Assembly (NCBI GenBank): GCA_965224275.1
Contig: CBDCYR010000005.1
Coordinates: 682,001-746,000 of the forward strand
Direction of reading: 5' to 3'
DNA: 64,000 bases
DNA from: CAUZWH01 sp965224275
Lineage (GTDB): Bacteria > Pseudomonadota > Alphaproteobacteria > SHVV01
Shown here piece by piece: positions 46,392 to 55,819 of this stretch. A program made the translations under genes and the position numbers. Numbering within the stretch: the stretch's first letter is position 1; every line of letters begins with the position of its first letter. The notes beneath the pieces are model-generated. The model was not told the DNA's origin, did no database searches, and worked only from the letters and a program-made list of their open reading frames with translations.

Positions 46392-47288
46392 CCGGTAGCC
46401 GCGCCGCCACCGCTCCCCAAGCCCAAACAAGATCAGATCGCCATCAGGCGTGGTTTGGCCATCGAATCGAGTTAGCCATTGCGGGCCGGAGTCACGCGTG
46501 AGCGTAGCCGGTCGAAGCTAAACGAAATCCCCCAAGCCCCGGATGTTGGCGACACCGAATCCATGCGGACCAATCCTTGGCCAGTCGACGGCCCGGTTGA
46601 GCCAGGCCAGGTCCTCCACGGTGGGCAGGAGCTCGAAACGCCCTGAGCCTTGATGATCTCGCTTCGGGGTCAAGGGCGCCCGCGAAAACCGACGCGTAGG
46701 CGGCGTCGCCGCGACGCGGGGGGGATAATCGGATCGATTTGAACGCAACCTGCTAGGCCGACCAGGCCGAGTGGTGACGATGTGACGCTTGCGGCCACAG
46801 GATCTTCTTGCCCGCGTCATAGCCCCGAACCACCGCTTTCCGCCCCTGCCACGGCAGCGTGGCCGAGTCCTTCCGCTCCCGTGCGCCATGACCATTGATG
46901 GTTGATGCTCTCCAGCCGCCGTTCTCGAGAAATCCTGGACTTCCAGTCGTTCGTGGTTTGGCCATCGGCCATGTACATGACCGCATCCGACAATCCGTCG
47001 TCCTCGGCCGGTCTGAAGTTAGCCATTGCAGATCAACGCCCACTCTCGATCCGTCAGGTTTGTGAGTCGCCCGCCGCGTCATAATTCGGGAGCTTCGGTA
47101 GAATTGACACAACCGGTAAGCGACGTCACTCTGTCGGGTTTAGCCGCGCTATCTAGCGTTGGACGGTGAACTCTAGAGGGCTTCTCGGGAAGCCCTTATG
47201 TACCCGCTTCGGGTTACAGATAGTCCCATCCACGTAGGAATAGATGGGTCGGACCGTTTTGGAGATCGTTCACCACAGGAGAACGGCT
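46392..47288. other. Gene-poor, decayed stretch
   Basis: No intact gene is visible. AAGCCCAAACAAGATCAG recurs near 46419, a second trace of the znuB end. On the minus strand, broken frames contain protein-like strings (Ala-Asn-Phe-Arg-Pro-Ala-Glu-Asp-Asp-Gly-Leu near 47020; Arg-Phe-Glu-Leu-Leu-Pro-Thr-Val-Glu-Asp-Leu-Ala-Trp-Leu-Asn-Arg near 46620). They suggest the remains of a gene of unknown family. The stretch just before copy A (45854-46122) also shows nothing. Confidence 0.5.
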
Positions 47289-47951
47289 ATGTTCAATTCG
47301 CCGGAGATTCTTATTCATGTGGCCAACGTGCTCTATCTCTTGGCCTTTCTCGTGCGCGATATTCTTTGGCTCAGGATGCTGACGGTCGCCGCGTCGTTTT
47401 TCTTGCTGCCCTTCTTCTACCTGCAGCCAACCCCGCTGATGACGCCGATCTACTGGAACCTGGCCTTCACCAGCCTCAACATCTACTGGATCGTGCGCCT
47501 GCTACTCGAGCGTCGCCCAATCCAGTTGAACGAAGAAGAGCTCCGACTCTGTGAGCTGGTGTTCCGCACCATGAAGCCGCGCGAGATGATAAAGATTCTC
47601 CGTCAGGGCACATGGCGTACGGCTGAGGTCGACAAATGCCTCGTCAATCGTGGCCACGCTCTCGACCAACTCATGGTCATCTATTCGGGTAAGGCGTGCG
47701 TCGAGGTGGATGGTAAATTTGTGACCGAGCTTCAGCCTGGACAATTCATCGGCGGGATCAGCTACCTCACCGACGAGACCGCCTCCGCCAACGTCGTTGC
47801 CATCGAGCCGACCCGATATTTCGTCTGGCCTATTTCAAAATTGAAGTCGTTCCTCAGCAAAAACCCCGACCTTCATGCAGCGCTGCAGACCACGCTCGCC
47901 ATCGATTTCACGAGGTGGTTGCACGGTTCCTGGGCGCGCCATTCCAACTGA
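47289..47951 (+). CDS. Popeye-like membrane protein with cyclic-nucleotide-binding-type domain
   Basis: A 220-residue protein. The ATG at 47289 has AGGA eight bases upstream; the frame start at 47244 lacks one. Residues 1-80 contain three hydrophobic helices (Val-Ala-Asn-Val-Leu-Tyr-Leu-Leu-Ala-Phe-Leu-Val-Arg-Asp-Ile-Leu-Trp-Leu). Residues 90-215 form a cNMP-binding-like beta-roll (Met-Val-Ile-Tyr-Ser-Gly-Lys-Ala, then Phe-Ile-Gly-Gly-Ile-Ser-Tyr-Leu-Thr). The phosphate cassette differs from CRP, as in Popeye proteins, which bind cAMP in animals. Two cyclases are encoded within 4-6 kb. Cyclic-nucleotide binding is an inference. Confidence 0.75.
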   Translation: MFNSPEILIHVANVLYLLAFLVRDILWLRMLTVAASFFLLPFFYLQPTPLMTPIYWNLAFTSLNIYWIVRLLLERRPIQLNEEELRLCELVFRTMKPREMIKILRQGTWRTAEVDKCLVNRGHALDQLMVIYSGKACVEVDGKFVTELQPGQFIGGISYLTDETASANVVAIEPTRYFVWPISKLKSFLSKNPDLHAALQTTLAIDFTRWLHGSWARHSN

Positions 47952-48070
47952 GACGTTCGATATCGCAATACTTACCCAGCAAGAACGCAGTTTATTGTGC
48001 GCTGATTCGTCTTGAACTGGGCTAAATGCCGCCTCAGGACATTCGGTATGAAACGCCCAAACTTTCGGCT

Positions 48071-48260
48071 TTATTCATAATAACGTATCTTGAGAACGTT
48101 TTCGTCGGGATCGTTGAAGTATACTGAGCGGACTGCCTGGCCCCGGGCTCCGAATACGTCCTCCCCTCCAGGCGTAAGTTCCACTCCACGCTCGATCAAC
48201 CGTTCCGATGTCGCCGTACTATCGCTTACACAAACACTCGGATTTGGGTCATCTGTGGAC
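48071..48260 (-). pseudogene. VOC-family gene remnant (C-terminal end)
   Basis: The minus-strand frame reads Glu-Arg-Leu-Ile-Glu-Arg-Gly-Val-Glu-Leu-Thr, then Arg-Ser-Val-Tyr-Phe-Asn-Asp-Pro-Asp-Glu-Asn-Val-Leu-Lys-Ile-Arg and stops at 48071. This is the usual last third of a glyoxalase-fold protein. Nothing matching the first part is seen upstream; the frame fades by about 48260, near the IS110 element, which may have removed it. Confidence 0.65.
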
Positions 48261-48515
48261 GGCGCGTTATTGGCAAGGTTTTCTTGATGTCGATGCAGGG
48301 TTGGTCGGGTGCGGTCATCTGTCCGGCCTGTTGATGCGGTGCGTGTGACCGCTGGCCCTCATGCTCTCCGCAGATTGGGTCCCAAATCAAAAATACGCAT
48401 TCTAGAGATGCGTTGACCCAAGCGGGCTCTTCCAATCCCCGGATCGACCGTTGCTGCATGACGTCGTCAGCCCTTCCCAATTTCGTTGCGTAGGCTCCGG
48501 CCTACACCGATTTCT

Positions 48516-49544
48516 TTATGCGGCCGTCAGGGCCGGCTCCTTATAGCGTTCACCGCGCGCCATGATCACCCAGGCGATGCGGGCGATCTTGTTGGCCAGC
48601 GCCACCGCCGCGAGCTTGATCGGGCGGTTTTCGACCAATCGGGCCAACCAAGGTCGTTTCTTAAAGCCCGTTTTCTTGGCGTAACGGATCACCGCCATAG
48701 CGCCTGTCACCAGCATCCATCGGAGATAGCGGTTGCCCTGCTTGGAGATCGGTCCGAGCCGGCGTTTGCCGCCAGTGGAGTTCTCCCTCGGCACCAATCC
48801 GATCCAGGCCGCCATACTTCGCCCCGAAGAGAAGACTGTCGGATCCGTCACACTCGCGGTCAATGCCGTGGCCACGAGCGGGCCGACGCCTGGAATCTCC
48901 GCCAAGCGTCGGCTGGTCTCATTCGAGCGATGCCAAGCATTCAGGCTGCGCTCGAGCGCGACAATCTTCGCATGTACCGTCTGGTAGTGGTCTGCCAAAG
49001 CGATCAATGCCAGCCGAGCAAAGGCGGGGATCTGCTGGTCATCTTGATCCTGAACAATCGCTAGGAGCTTCCCCAAGCCCAGGCGTCCGACCCGCGCGGT
49101 GATCCCAAACTCAGCAAAGTGGCCGCGCATCGCATTGCTCAGCATGGTCCGTTGACGGACCAGCAACTGTCGCGTCTTGTGCACCATCAAGACGCTCTGC
49201 TGCTCCTTGGTCTTGGTTGCCACGAACCGCATCGTCGGCCGTGTCACTGCCTCGCAGATCGCCTCAGCATCGGCCGCATCGTTCTTGTTGCGCTTCACGT
49301 AGGCCTTCACATAGCCCGCCGGCATCAGCCGAACCTCATGACCCAAAGCTTGCAGCTCGCGCGACCAGTGGTGGGACGTGGCGCAGGCCTCAATGCCGAC
49401 CAGGCACGAAGACTGCTTCTCGAAGAAGGGCATCACCTGGCTGCGCCTCAGTTGCTTGCGGATGACGACTTCACCCGCCTCATCGACGCCGTGAACCTGA
49501 AACACGTTCTTCGCGATATCTAGACCAATTCTGCTAACATTCAT
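48516..49544 (-). mobile_element. IS110-family (IS1111-like) element with intact transposase
   Basis: The transposase is 342 residues from the ATG at 49544 (Met-Asn-Val-Ser-Arg-Ile-Gly-Leu-Asp-Ile-Ala-Lys-Asn-Val-Phe-Gln-Val-His). It has the N-terminal RuvC-like DEDD domain (Asp9; Gly-Ile-Glu-Ala-Cys; Lys-Asn-Asp-Ala-Ala-Asp-Ala) and the C-terminal domain with the recombinase Ser region (Glu-Ile-Pro-Gly-Val-Gly-Pro, Met-Ala-Ala-Trp-Ile-Gly-Leu-Val-Pro). Elements of this family move as circles guided by a bridge RNA from their non-coding end. The outer ends are not obvious; GGGCGCCGTCCACAGCATCA near 49608 may mark one. Confidence 0.9.
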
Positions 49545-49891
49545 GTCGGACGGCTCCCCTTTTAAGTGGTCTCTAACAGCTACCACTTTGGCACCTAGAT
49601 GCCGAACAGGGCGCCGTCCACAGCATCAAAATTCCCTGTGGAGCACACCCTTTAGCGACGTCGGGATTCGGCTCCTAAGCCGACATTTTTCGATGGAGAG
49701 TCTGGTTTACACCTAGCTCCGGACGTAATTCGGCGTCGCCGGAAAGGGGCATTCGTAGCCACAAACAGACCATCGAAACGTTGCGGCGAGTATGGATTAA
49801 GACTGCCGCGACAGTTAGTTTTTCGATGAAGGAAGATCCATGGTGGGTCGTGTCCCAGGACGTGGTGTAGGAGTTGTTGGAGCCTCTGTTA
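49545..49891. other. Gap between IS110 and IS256
   Basis: About 350 bp without a gene. The first 90 bp are probably the 5' end of the IS110 element. The rest holds short protein-like fragments with stops and no clear signal. Confidence 0.4.
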
Positions 49892-51229
49892 GCTGTGGGT
49901 AGGCGGCTTGCCGTAGCGACCGCCGAGAGTCTGGCGTAGGCAAGCCGGCTATCCACAGCGGAGGCCATCGCGGTTCCGGTTTAGGGTTGGGCTAGTGCAA
50001 ACCAACCTGACCCGAAGGAGAACCACGATGACCCAGGACATGATGACCCTGCGCGCGCTTTTGGAGAAGAGCTCCGATGCCGATCTGCTTCGCGAGATGA
50101 TCGGCTTCACGGCCGAGCGGCTGATGGCACTGGAGGTCGAGGGCCTGACCGGCGCCGCTCACGGCGAGCGCTCGGCGGATCGTATCACCCACCGCAACGG
50201 CTACCGCGACCGGTCCTGGGAGACGCGGGCCGGCACGGTCGAGCTGAAGATCCCGAAGCTGAGGAAGGGGAGCTACTTCCCGGGCTTCCTGGAGCCGCGG
50301 CGGATGGCCGAGAAGGCGCTGGCTGCGGTGATCCAGGAGGCCTACATCCAGGGCGTGTCGACCCGCTCGGTCGACGACCTGGTGCAGGCCATGGGCATGT
50401 CGGGCGTCTCCAAGAGCCAGGTCTCCAGGCTGTGCGGCGAGATCGACGATAAGGTCAACGGCTTCCTCGATCGATCGCTGGAGGGCGACTGGCCCTATCT
50501 GTGGCTCGACGCAACCGGTAAAGGTGCGCGAGGCCGGGCGCATCGTCTCGGTCGCGGTGACCGTGGCTGTGGCCGTCAACGACCAGGGCCGCCGCGAGGT
50601 CCTGGGCATGGCGATCGGCGCGTCTGAGGCCGAGGCCTTCTGGACCGAGTTCCTGCGCTCGCTGGCCCGGCGCGGGCTGCGCGGCGTGAAGCTGGTGATC
50701 TCCGACGACCACAAGGGCCTGAAGGCCGCCGCGACCCGGATCCCTCGGCGCCACATGGCAGCGCTGCCGCGTGCACTTCGCCCGCAACCTGCTGGCCCAT
50801 GCCGGCCGCCAGGGCCGGCGCGTCGTCTCCGCCTTCGTCGCCACCGCCTTCGCCCAGGAGGACGCCGACAGCGCGAAGGTCCAGTGGCGCCAGGTCGCCG
50901 ACCAGCTCAGGCTCAAGGTGCCCAAGCTGGCAGTTCTCATGGACGAAGCCGAGCACGACGTCCTCGCCTACATGAGCTTCCCCAGGGAGCACCGCCAGAA
51001 ATTGCACTCCACAAACCCGATCGAACGGCTCCATGCCGAGGTCAAGCGTCGCACCAACGTCGTCGGTATCTTTCCCAACGAAGCCGCCATCACACGGCTC
51101 GTCGGCGCCATCCTTCTCGAGCAGAACGACGAGTGGGCCGTCTCAAGGAGATACATGACGCTGGAATCCATCGCTCCGCTGAGCGATGATGTCCCCATCA
51201 CGCTGCCCACCGTGGCAGCCTACCCGCCG
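49892..51229 (+). mobile_element. IS256-family element, damaged
   Basis: The left side starts with a 21-bp inverted-repeat hairpin (49892-49912 and 49939-49959, core GGCTTGCC / GGCAAGCC). The transposase frame follows at 50028. The right side ends without the normal stop at about 51225. There GGCAGCCTACCCGCC gives only a partial match to the left end, and the cyclase coding sequence begins at once. The right end is therefore probably lost. Confidence 0.7.
50028..51229 (+). pseudogene. IS256-family transposase with two frameshifts
   Basis: AAGGAG precedes the ATG (Met-Thr-Gln-Asp-Met-Met-Thr-Leu-Arg). The frame is good to Leu-Asp-Ala-Thr near 50516, where two bases are missing. A second frame ([10 protein letters not shown]) runs to about 50745, where one extra C restores a third frame (Arg-Val-His-Phe-Ala-Arg-Asn-Leu-Leu). 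This goes on through the conserved Ser-Thr-Asn-Pro-Ile-Glu-Arg-Leu. Taken together it is a full Mutator-type DDE transposase of about 400 residues, but it cannot be made as one chain. The normal stop is lost into the next gene. Confidence 0.85.
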
Positions 51230-51273
51230 GGAGCAGGAACGAACGTAGACTCGCAGCCATCCTTTCCGCTGAT

Positions 51274-52929
51274 GTGGTTGGCTATTCGAAACTGATTGGG
51301 GCGGATCAAACCGCGACACTCGCAGCTTTGCGGAAACTGCGCTCCGCGTTGTTCAAACCGTCCGTGACCCGACATAGCGGTGAAACGGTCAAGAGCATGG
51401 GCGACGGTTGGATCGTGGCTTTCGCGAGCGTTACCGATGCTGTGCAATGCGCGATCGATGTGCAGGAAGGCTTATCAGCGATTCCTAAGCTACAGCTGCG
51501 CATCGGTGTACATCTCGGAGACATCGTGCGGGAAGACGAGGACGTGTTCGGCGATGGCGTCAATGTCGCCGCGCGCCTGCAGGACGTCGCAGCACCCGGC
51601 GACATCTTGATTTCCGACGTCGTGCACCACAGTTTGGACGGCCGACTCGCCGGCGTCTTTCGCAAAAAGCCGCCCCTAAAATTGAAGAATATTGAACGCA
51701 CGATCTCGACTTTCTCTTGGAACGACGCTCCAGCCGAATCCAGGGAAGCGCATGAGGGCGGCGAAACAGCCTCTGCGCAGCGGCGGAGTATCGGCTTGGG
51801 TTTTGAGGGCCTGGAGATGAAGGCCGGTGACGATGAAGCGAGATTATTATGCGACGGTGTGAACGAGGCCATCCGGGCCGCTCTTGTCAATCAGGCGGAC
51901 ATCTCGCTTCTGACTGACTCGGACAAAGCCGACATGTTGGTGGAGGGGTCCCTGCAGGCGGTTGGCGCTCGCTACCGGGCCGTCATTCGCTTGGTAGATC
52001 AGAATAACCAAGAACTAATCAAGGCCGAGAAGTTCGATGGTGTGATTGCTGACATATTTGAGGCGGAAGACGATCTGGCACTTCGGATTTGCACTTCGCT
52101 CAGGTTTGCCGCCTTCAGTTACGAAGCTTCCACTTTTGAGAAATCCAATCTGCCCCTGAATGAACAGGATAGTAGTGTCATTCGGGTCCGTGCCGGCGGT
52201 CTGCTATCGGATCTAAAGTACGAGGATTGGGTGGAGGCCCGATATCTGTTGGAGACGACAGTATTGGATCGTGATCCGGACGACGCCAGTGCGCTTGCGA
52301 TGGCCGGGATGTCCTGCACCATTGAACCCAACTGCGGTTGGCGAAATCCGACCCCGGAAGACCGCGAGCAAGCGATCTGGTATCTGCGCAAGGCAGTGCG
52401 CCTCAATCCGAGCAGCGATTTCGCTCACGCGATTTTGGCCTTGGCATTGCTGGAACTTGCCGAAGACTTTACCGGTTCCTTGTTTACCGCCGAACAGTTG
52501 ACAAGGATCGCGCCCCATTACGCGCAAGGCCAGATGGCCTATAGCGCCGCCATGATTTGCAGCGGTCAAATCGTGGAAGGGACGGACTTGGCGTTAAAGG
52601 CGATCGAACCGCTAAAAGGCTTGCGTTTATTCTCTCAGAACGCCGCGTATTTGATGCTCGGATTATTACTGTCGGGCCGTCACGATGAGGTCTTGGTTTG
52701 GGGCCAAAGGGTGAATCAGAAGATAAGAGACGTGCCGCGCAATCTCCTGCTAATGATTAGTGCGGCGGCGCATTTGCAAGACAACGACCTTGCGCGGAAT
52801 TGCGCCGAACGCTTGATCGAGCAACAGGATGATTTCAGGCTCAGCGAGATGAGGGTCTGGCCGCTGAAAAAGCCCGGCGATTGGGACCATTTTATGGCGG
52901 GACTAGTTGCGGCCGGATTGCCGGAGTGA
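51274..52929 (+). CDS. Class III cyclase with TPR-like region, 5' end disrupted
   Basis: A 551-residue frame from the ATG at 51274 (Met-Val-Gly-Tyr-Ser-Lys-Leu). In phase upstream, from about 51236, are Asn-Glu-Arg-Arg-Leu-Ala-Ala-Ile-Leu-Ser-Ala-Asp-Val, the usual start of this cyclase group; it includes the first metal-binding Asp. The natural start codon seems removed by the IS256 element, so the ATG at 51274 would give an enzyme without that Asp. The domain continues with Met-Gly-Asp-Gly-Trp and Phe-Gly-Asp-Gly-Val-Asn-Val-Ala-Ala-Arg-Leu. A C-terminal half with FlgO/TPR-like helices follows. Probably an inactive or fused product. Confidence 0.75.
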   Translation: MVGYSKLIGADQTATLAALRKLRSALFKPSVTRHSGETVKSMGDGWIVAFASVTDAVQCAIDVQEGLSAIPKLQLRIGVHLGDIVREDEDVFGDGVNVAARLQDVAAPGDILISDVVHHSLDGRLAGVFRKKPPLKLKNIERTISTFSWNDAPAESREAHEGGETASAQRRSIGLGFEGLEMKAGDDEARLLCDGVNEAIRAALVNQADISLLTDSDKADMLVEGSLQAVGARYRAVIRLVDQNNQELIKAEKFDGVIADIFEAEDDLALRICTSLRFAAFSYEASTFEKSNLPLNEQDSSVIRVRAGGLLSDLKYEDWVEARYLLETTVLDRDPDDASALAMAGMSCTIEPNCGWRNPTPEDREQAIWYLRKAVRLNPSSDFAHAILALALLELAEDFTGSLFTAEQLTRIAPHYAQGQMAYSAAMICSGQIVEGTDLALKAIEPLKGLRLFSQNAAYLMLGLLLSGRHDEVLVWGQRVNQKIRDVPRNLLLMISAAAHLQDNDLARNCAERLIEQQDDFRLSEMRVWPLKKPGDWDHFMAGLVAAGLPE

Positions 52930-53029
52930 CTGCTTAGGGTCAGCCCCGAGGTAGGCGTAACGAGTTAGGGGTAACCCGAAAATAGCGGCCCTAGGATCGA
53001 TGGTCCATTGTCTGCTTTGGGTCTTGGGC

Positions 53030-54684
53030 GTGTAAAAACGTTCGCCGGATTAGCGATGCGGTGAGGGTTAGCGGTGCTGTTCGGGCCTCGTCCCTTTTTT
53101 CGGTTTTAGCTTGTCGTAGGGGCGGATTAGGCTGTTTCACCGCCACGACTGGATCTCGCGAGGGCGTCGCGGCGGTAGCGGGCCCTTACACTATGCCCGC
53201 ATAGCTGCCATCAGGGGTCCGGCGCCGAGAACGTTCATGACTCGCGTCAGATTGTAAGCGAGTACGTGCAGCGCCATTTCGGTTCTGACCCGCGGCAGCG
53301 TCTTCACCAGGAAGTGGGTGGCACCCATTCGGGCTTTGATGGTGCCGAAGGGGTGTTCGACCGTTTCGCGCCGCTGGCGCATCTTTTCCGGATGCGCGTC
53401 GAGCCGGTGCTGGACCTCTTCCAGAACGTGCTCATGCTCCCAGCGGGTAATTCGGCGCTCTTTGGCGGTGGTGCACTGAGCCTTAATGGCGCAGTTCTGG
53501 CAGACATTGGTCCAGTAGCGACGTAGGGACAGCCCGTGCTCCTCTCTGGTGAAGCGGTAGACCAAGCGCTCGCCGGCTGGACAGACGTACACGTCCTCAT
53601 CCTTCACATAGCGGAAGTCCTGCTTGCCGAACTTCCCTTTGGCTTTGATGCCCGAGGTTAGCGGTTTGGGGAGCGTGACTGTGATGCCGGCCTGATCACA
53701 TGCCAGGATCTGATTGCTACTGAAGTAGCCGCGATCGGCGACCACCTCGAGTTTATCGACGTTCAGAGCGGCCTTGGTCTGCTCCGCCATGGGAGAGAGT
53801 TGCGCTCTGTCATTGCCAACGTTGGTCACCTTGTGTGTGACGATCAGGTGGTTCGACGTATCGACCGCGGCCTGCACGTTATAGCCAACCACACCGGAAC
53901 CGCGACCGCTGGTAGCCATGGAGCGAGCGTCGGGATCGGTCAAGGAGATCTGATGATCGGGTGTCGCGCGCATACGGGCGTCGAGGGCCGTAAGCCGTTG
54001 CATCTCCAGATGAAGACGCGCGATCTTCTCTTTCAGTCGGGTTACTTTCATCGCAAGCGCTTCCGACGGCTCCTGGCGGTCGGCGCTGTCGAGCTGATGG
54101 AGATAGCGCGACACGCTCTCTTCGATCTGCGCCTTGCGCCGATCCATCTTGGCGCGGGTGAAGTTCCGGTCGCGGTTGTTGACCGCTTTGAACTTGCTAC
54201 CGTCAATCGCAACGCTGGCCGTTGTCAGTAGACCGATCCTCCGGCAAAGCTCGACGAACCGGGCACAGACTTTGCCGATGGCAGCGCCGTTGTCCTTGCG
54301 GAAGTCAGCGATCGTCTTGTGATCCGGCACCAGGCGGCCGGTCAGCCACATGACCTCCACATTGCGCCCGGCTTCGCGTTCGAGACGCCGGCTCGATTGA
54401 ACCCGATTAAGATAACCGTAGATGTACAGCTTCAACAGAACCGATGGGTGATAGGACGGACGGCCCGTGGCCGCTGGATCGATACCGCCAAAACCAAGCC
54501 CACCCAGATCCAGTTCCTCGACAAAGACATCGATCACCCGAACCGGGTTGCCTTCGTCGATCCAGTCCTCAAGACACTCGGGGAACAGCGTCGACTGACC
54601 CCGGTCCACACCCGCAACGAAACGCTTCATCAAATACTCCCGCCAAACGACGGGAGAATCATAACAACACCAACGTTTTTACAC
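53030..54684 (-). mobile_element. IS1182-family insertion sequence
   Basis: GTGTAAAAACGTT at 53030-53042 is repeated inverted at 54672-54684; these 13-bp matches are taken as the core of the terminal repeats. The true ends may lie a few bases outward. The transposase gene between them is intact. It separates the cyclase gene from the znuB region. Confidence 0.75.
53191..54633 (-). CDS. IS1182-family transposase
   Basis: A 480-residue DDE transposase. The N-terminal domain has Tyr-His-Pro-Ser-Val-Leu-Leu-Lys-Leu-Tyr-Ile-Tyr-Gly-Tyr and Pro-Asp-His-Lys-Thr-Ile-Ala-Asp-Phe-Arg. The catalytic core has Val-Ala-Ile-Asp-Gly-Ser-Lys-Phe and Val-Val-Ala-Asp-Arg-Gly-Tyr-Phe. A Cys-rich insertion (Cys-Gln-Asn-Cys-Ala-Ile-Lys-Ala-Gln-Cys) is typical. 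The Glu is in Glu-His-Pro-Phe-Gly-Thr-Ile-Lys. Intact and probably active. Confidence 0.92.
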   Translation of the reverse strand: MMKRFVAGVDRGQSTLFPECLEDWIDEGNPVRVIDVFVEELDLGGLGFGGIDPAATGRPSYHPSVLLKLYIYGYLNRVQSSRRLEREAGRNVEVMWLTGRLVPDHKTIADFRKDNGAAIGKVCARFVELCRRIGLLTTASVAIDGSKFKAVNNRDRNFTRAKMDRRKAQIEESVSRYLHQLDSADRQEPSEALAMKVTRLKEKIARLHLEMQRLTALDARMRATPDHQISLTDPDARSMATSGRGSGVVGYNVQAAVDTSNHLIVTHKVTNVGNDRAQLSPMAEQTKAALNVDKLEVVADRGYFSSNQILACDQAGITVTLPKPLTSGIKAKGKFGKQDFRYVKDEDVYVCPAGERLVYRFTREEHGLSLRRYWTNVCQNCAIKAQCTTAKERRITRWEHEHVLEEVQHRLDAHPEKMRQRRETVEHPFGTIKARMGATHFLVKTLPRVRTEMALHVLAYNLTRVMNVLGAGPLMAAMRA

Positions 54685-54811
54685 AGGCTGGGTCACATAC
54701 CCGGACGAAAATAGCCGTATCGAATTGCGGCAATTGCTGGGTCAACACCAAGCGAAACATATGGTGAGGGAGCAGGCTCGTTGCGGTGATCCAGCGAGTT
54801 CCAAGTTAGGC

Positions 54812-55103
54812 CTATTGTTCGCAGTTCTGCGTTGGTAGGGGGCGGTTTAGGCCTAAGTAGGTGGCGCGGCCCGGTTCAAGTTGTCGTTAGCAACAATTTG
54901 CTGAAACGCCCAATAGCTGTGGGTGTCCCCTGCAATCCCTCGGTTTCCGGTCTAATCCCGGCAATAGGCCAGGCTCAGTGTCGTCTCACAGATCTGTTGC
55001 CTACCGCATGAATCGCCTAGCCGCCGGTTCCGCGGCGCTGAGCCCAAACAAGATCAGCGCCATCAGAACGATCGACGGGCCGGCCGGCGTATCGAAGCCA
55101 AAC
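54812..55103. repeat. znuB 3' end and flank (copy B of the 46.1-kb duplicate)
   Basis: This is the parent-like copy: it covers the last 100 bases of the intact znuB gene and about 190 bases of downstream DNA. It matches 46123-46391 in the same orientation. The two copies are 8.7 kb apart and enclose the IS110, IS256 and IS1182 elements. Confidence 0.8.
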
Positions 55104-55819
55104 GATCCGCCAAGCCCGGCCGTCACCGATGCCATCCCCACCACGGTGGCAACGCACGCCATCTGCTCGGGGGTTCGCGAAAACCGACGCGCCGCCGCGG
55201 CGGGAATAATCAGCAACGCGACCACCAGCAGGATGCCGACGATTTTCATGGCGACGGCGACGACCAGAGCCATCAACAGCATGAACAGCAGGTTGATCTC
55301 GGTAACCCGTACGCCTTCGGCGCGGGCCAGTTCCTCGTGGACGGTGATCGCGAGCAGGGGGCGCCAAATCGCAATCAAAACCGCCAGAACCGCAATCCCG
55401 CCACCATAGATCCAAATCAGATCGCTAGCCGTCACCGCCAATATGTCGCCGAACAAATAGCCCATCAGATCGAAACGCACGGTTTCGAGAAAGGTGACCG
55501 CGATCAAACCGATAGCCAGTGTGCCGTGGGCCAGGATCCCGAGCAGCGTGTCGTCGGCCAGCCGGCTGCGCGTCCGAAGTATGGCCAGCGCGATTGAAAC
55601 GATCGCACAGAGGAGCACGACGCCGACCACCGGGTCCCAATCAAACAGGAGGCCGAGTGCCACACCCATCAGGGCCGAGTGCGCCAGCGTGCTGCCAAAA
55701 AACGCCATTCGCCGCCACACCACGAACGCACCCAGCGGGCCCGTTATCAAGGCGACTCCCAGTCCCGCCAGCGACGCGCGCACCAGGAAATCGCCAAAAA
55801 TATCATCCATGTGCATCAT
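55001..55819 (-). CDS. znuB: Zinc ABC transporter permease
   Basis: A 272-residue ABC-3 family permease with eight or so helices. Gly-Pro-Leu-Gly-Ala-Phe-Val-Val-Trp-Arg-Arg-Met-Ala-Phe-Phe-Gly near residue 24 and Thr-Leu-Ala-His-Ser-Ala-Leu-Met-Gly-Val-Ala are hallmarks of zinc/manganese permeases. The first ATG overlaps the znuC stop by four bases; a second start three codons on is possible. It forms the membrane channel of the ZnuABC high-affinity zinc importer. Its 3' end is duplicated, decayed, near 46.1 kb. Confidence 0.92.
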   Translation of the reverse strand: MMHMDDIFGDFLVRASLAGLGVALITGPLGAFVVWRRMAFFGSTLAHSALMGVALGLLFDWDPVVGVVLLCAIVSIALAILRTRSRLADDTLLGILAHGTLAIGLIAVTFLETVRFDLMGYLFGDILAVTASDLIWIYGGGIAVLAVLIAIWRPLLAITVHEELARAEGVRVTEINLLFMLLMALVVAVAMKIVGILLVVALLIIPAAAARRFSRTPEQMACVATVVGMASVTAGLGGSFGFDTPAGPSIVLMALILFGLSAAEPAARRFMR

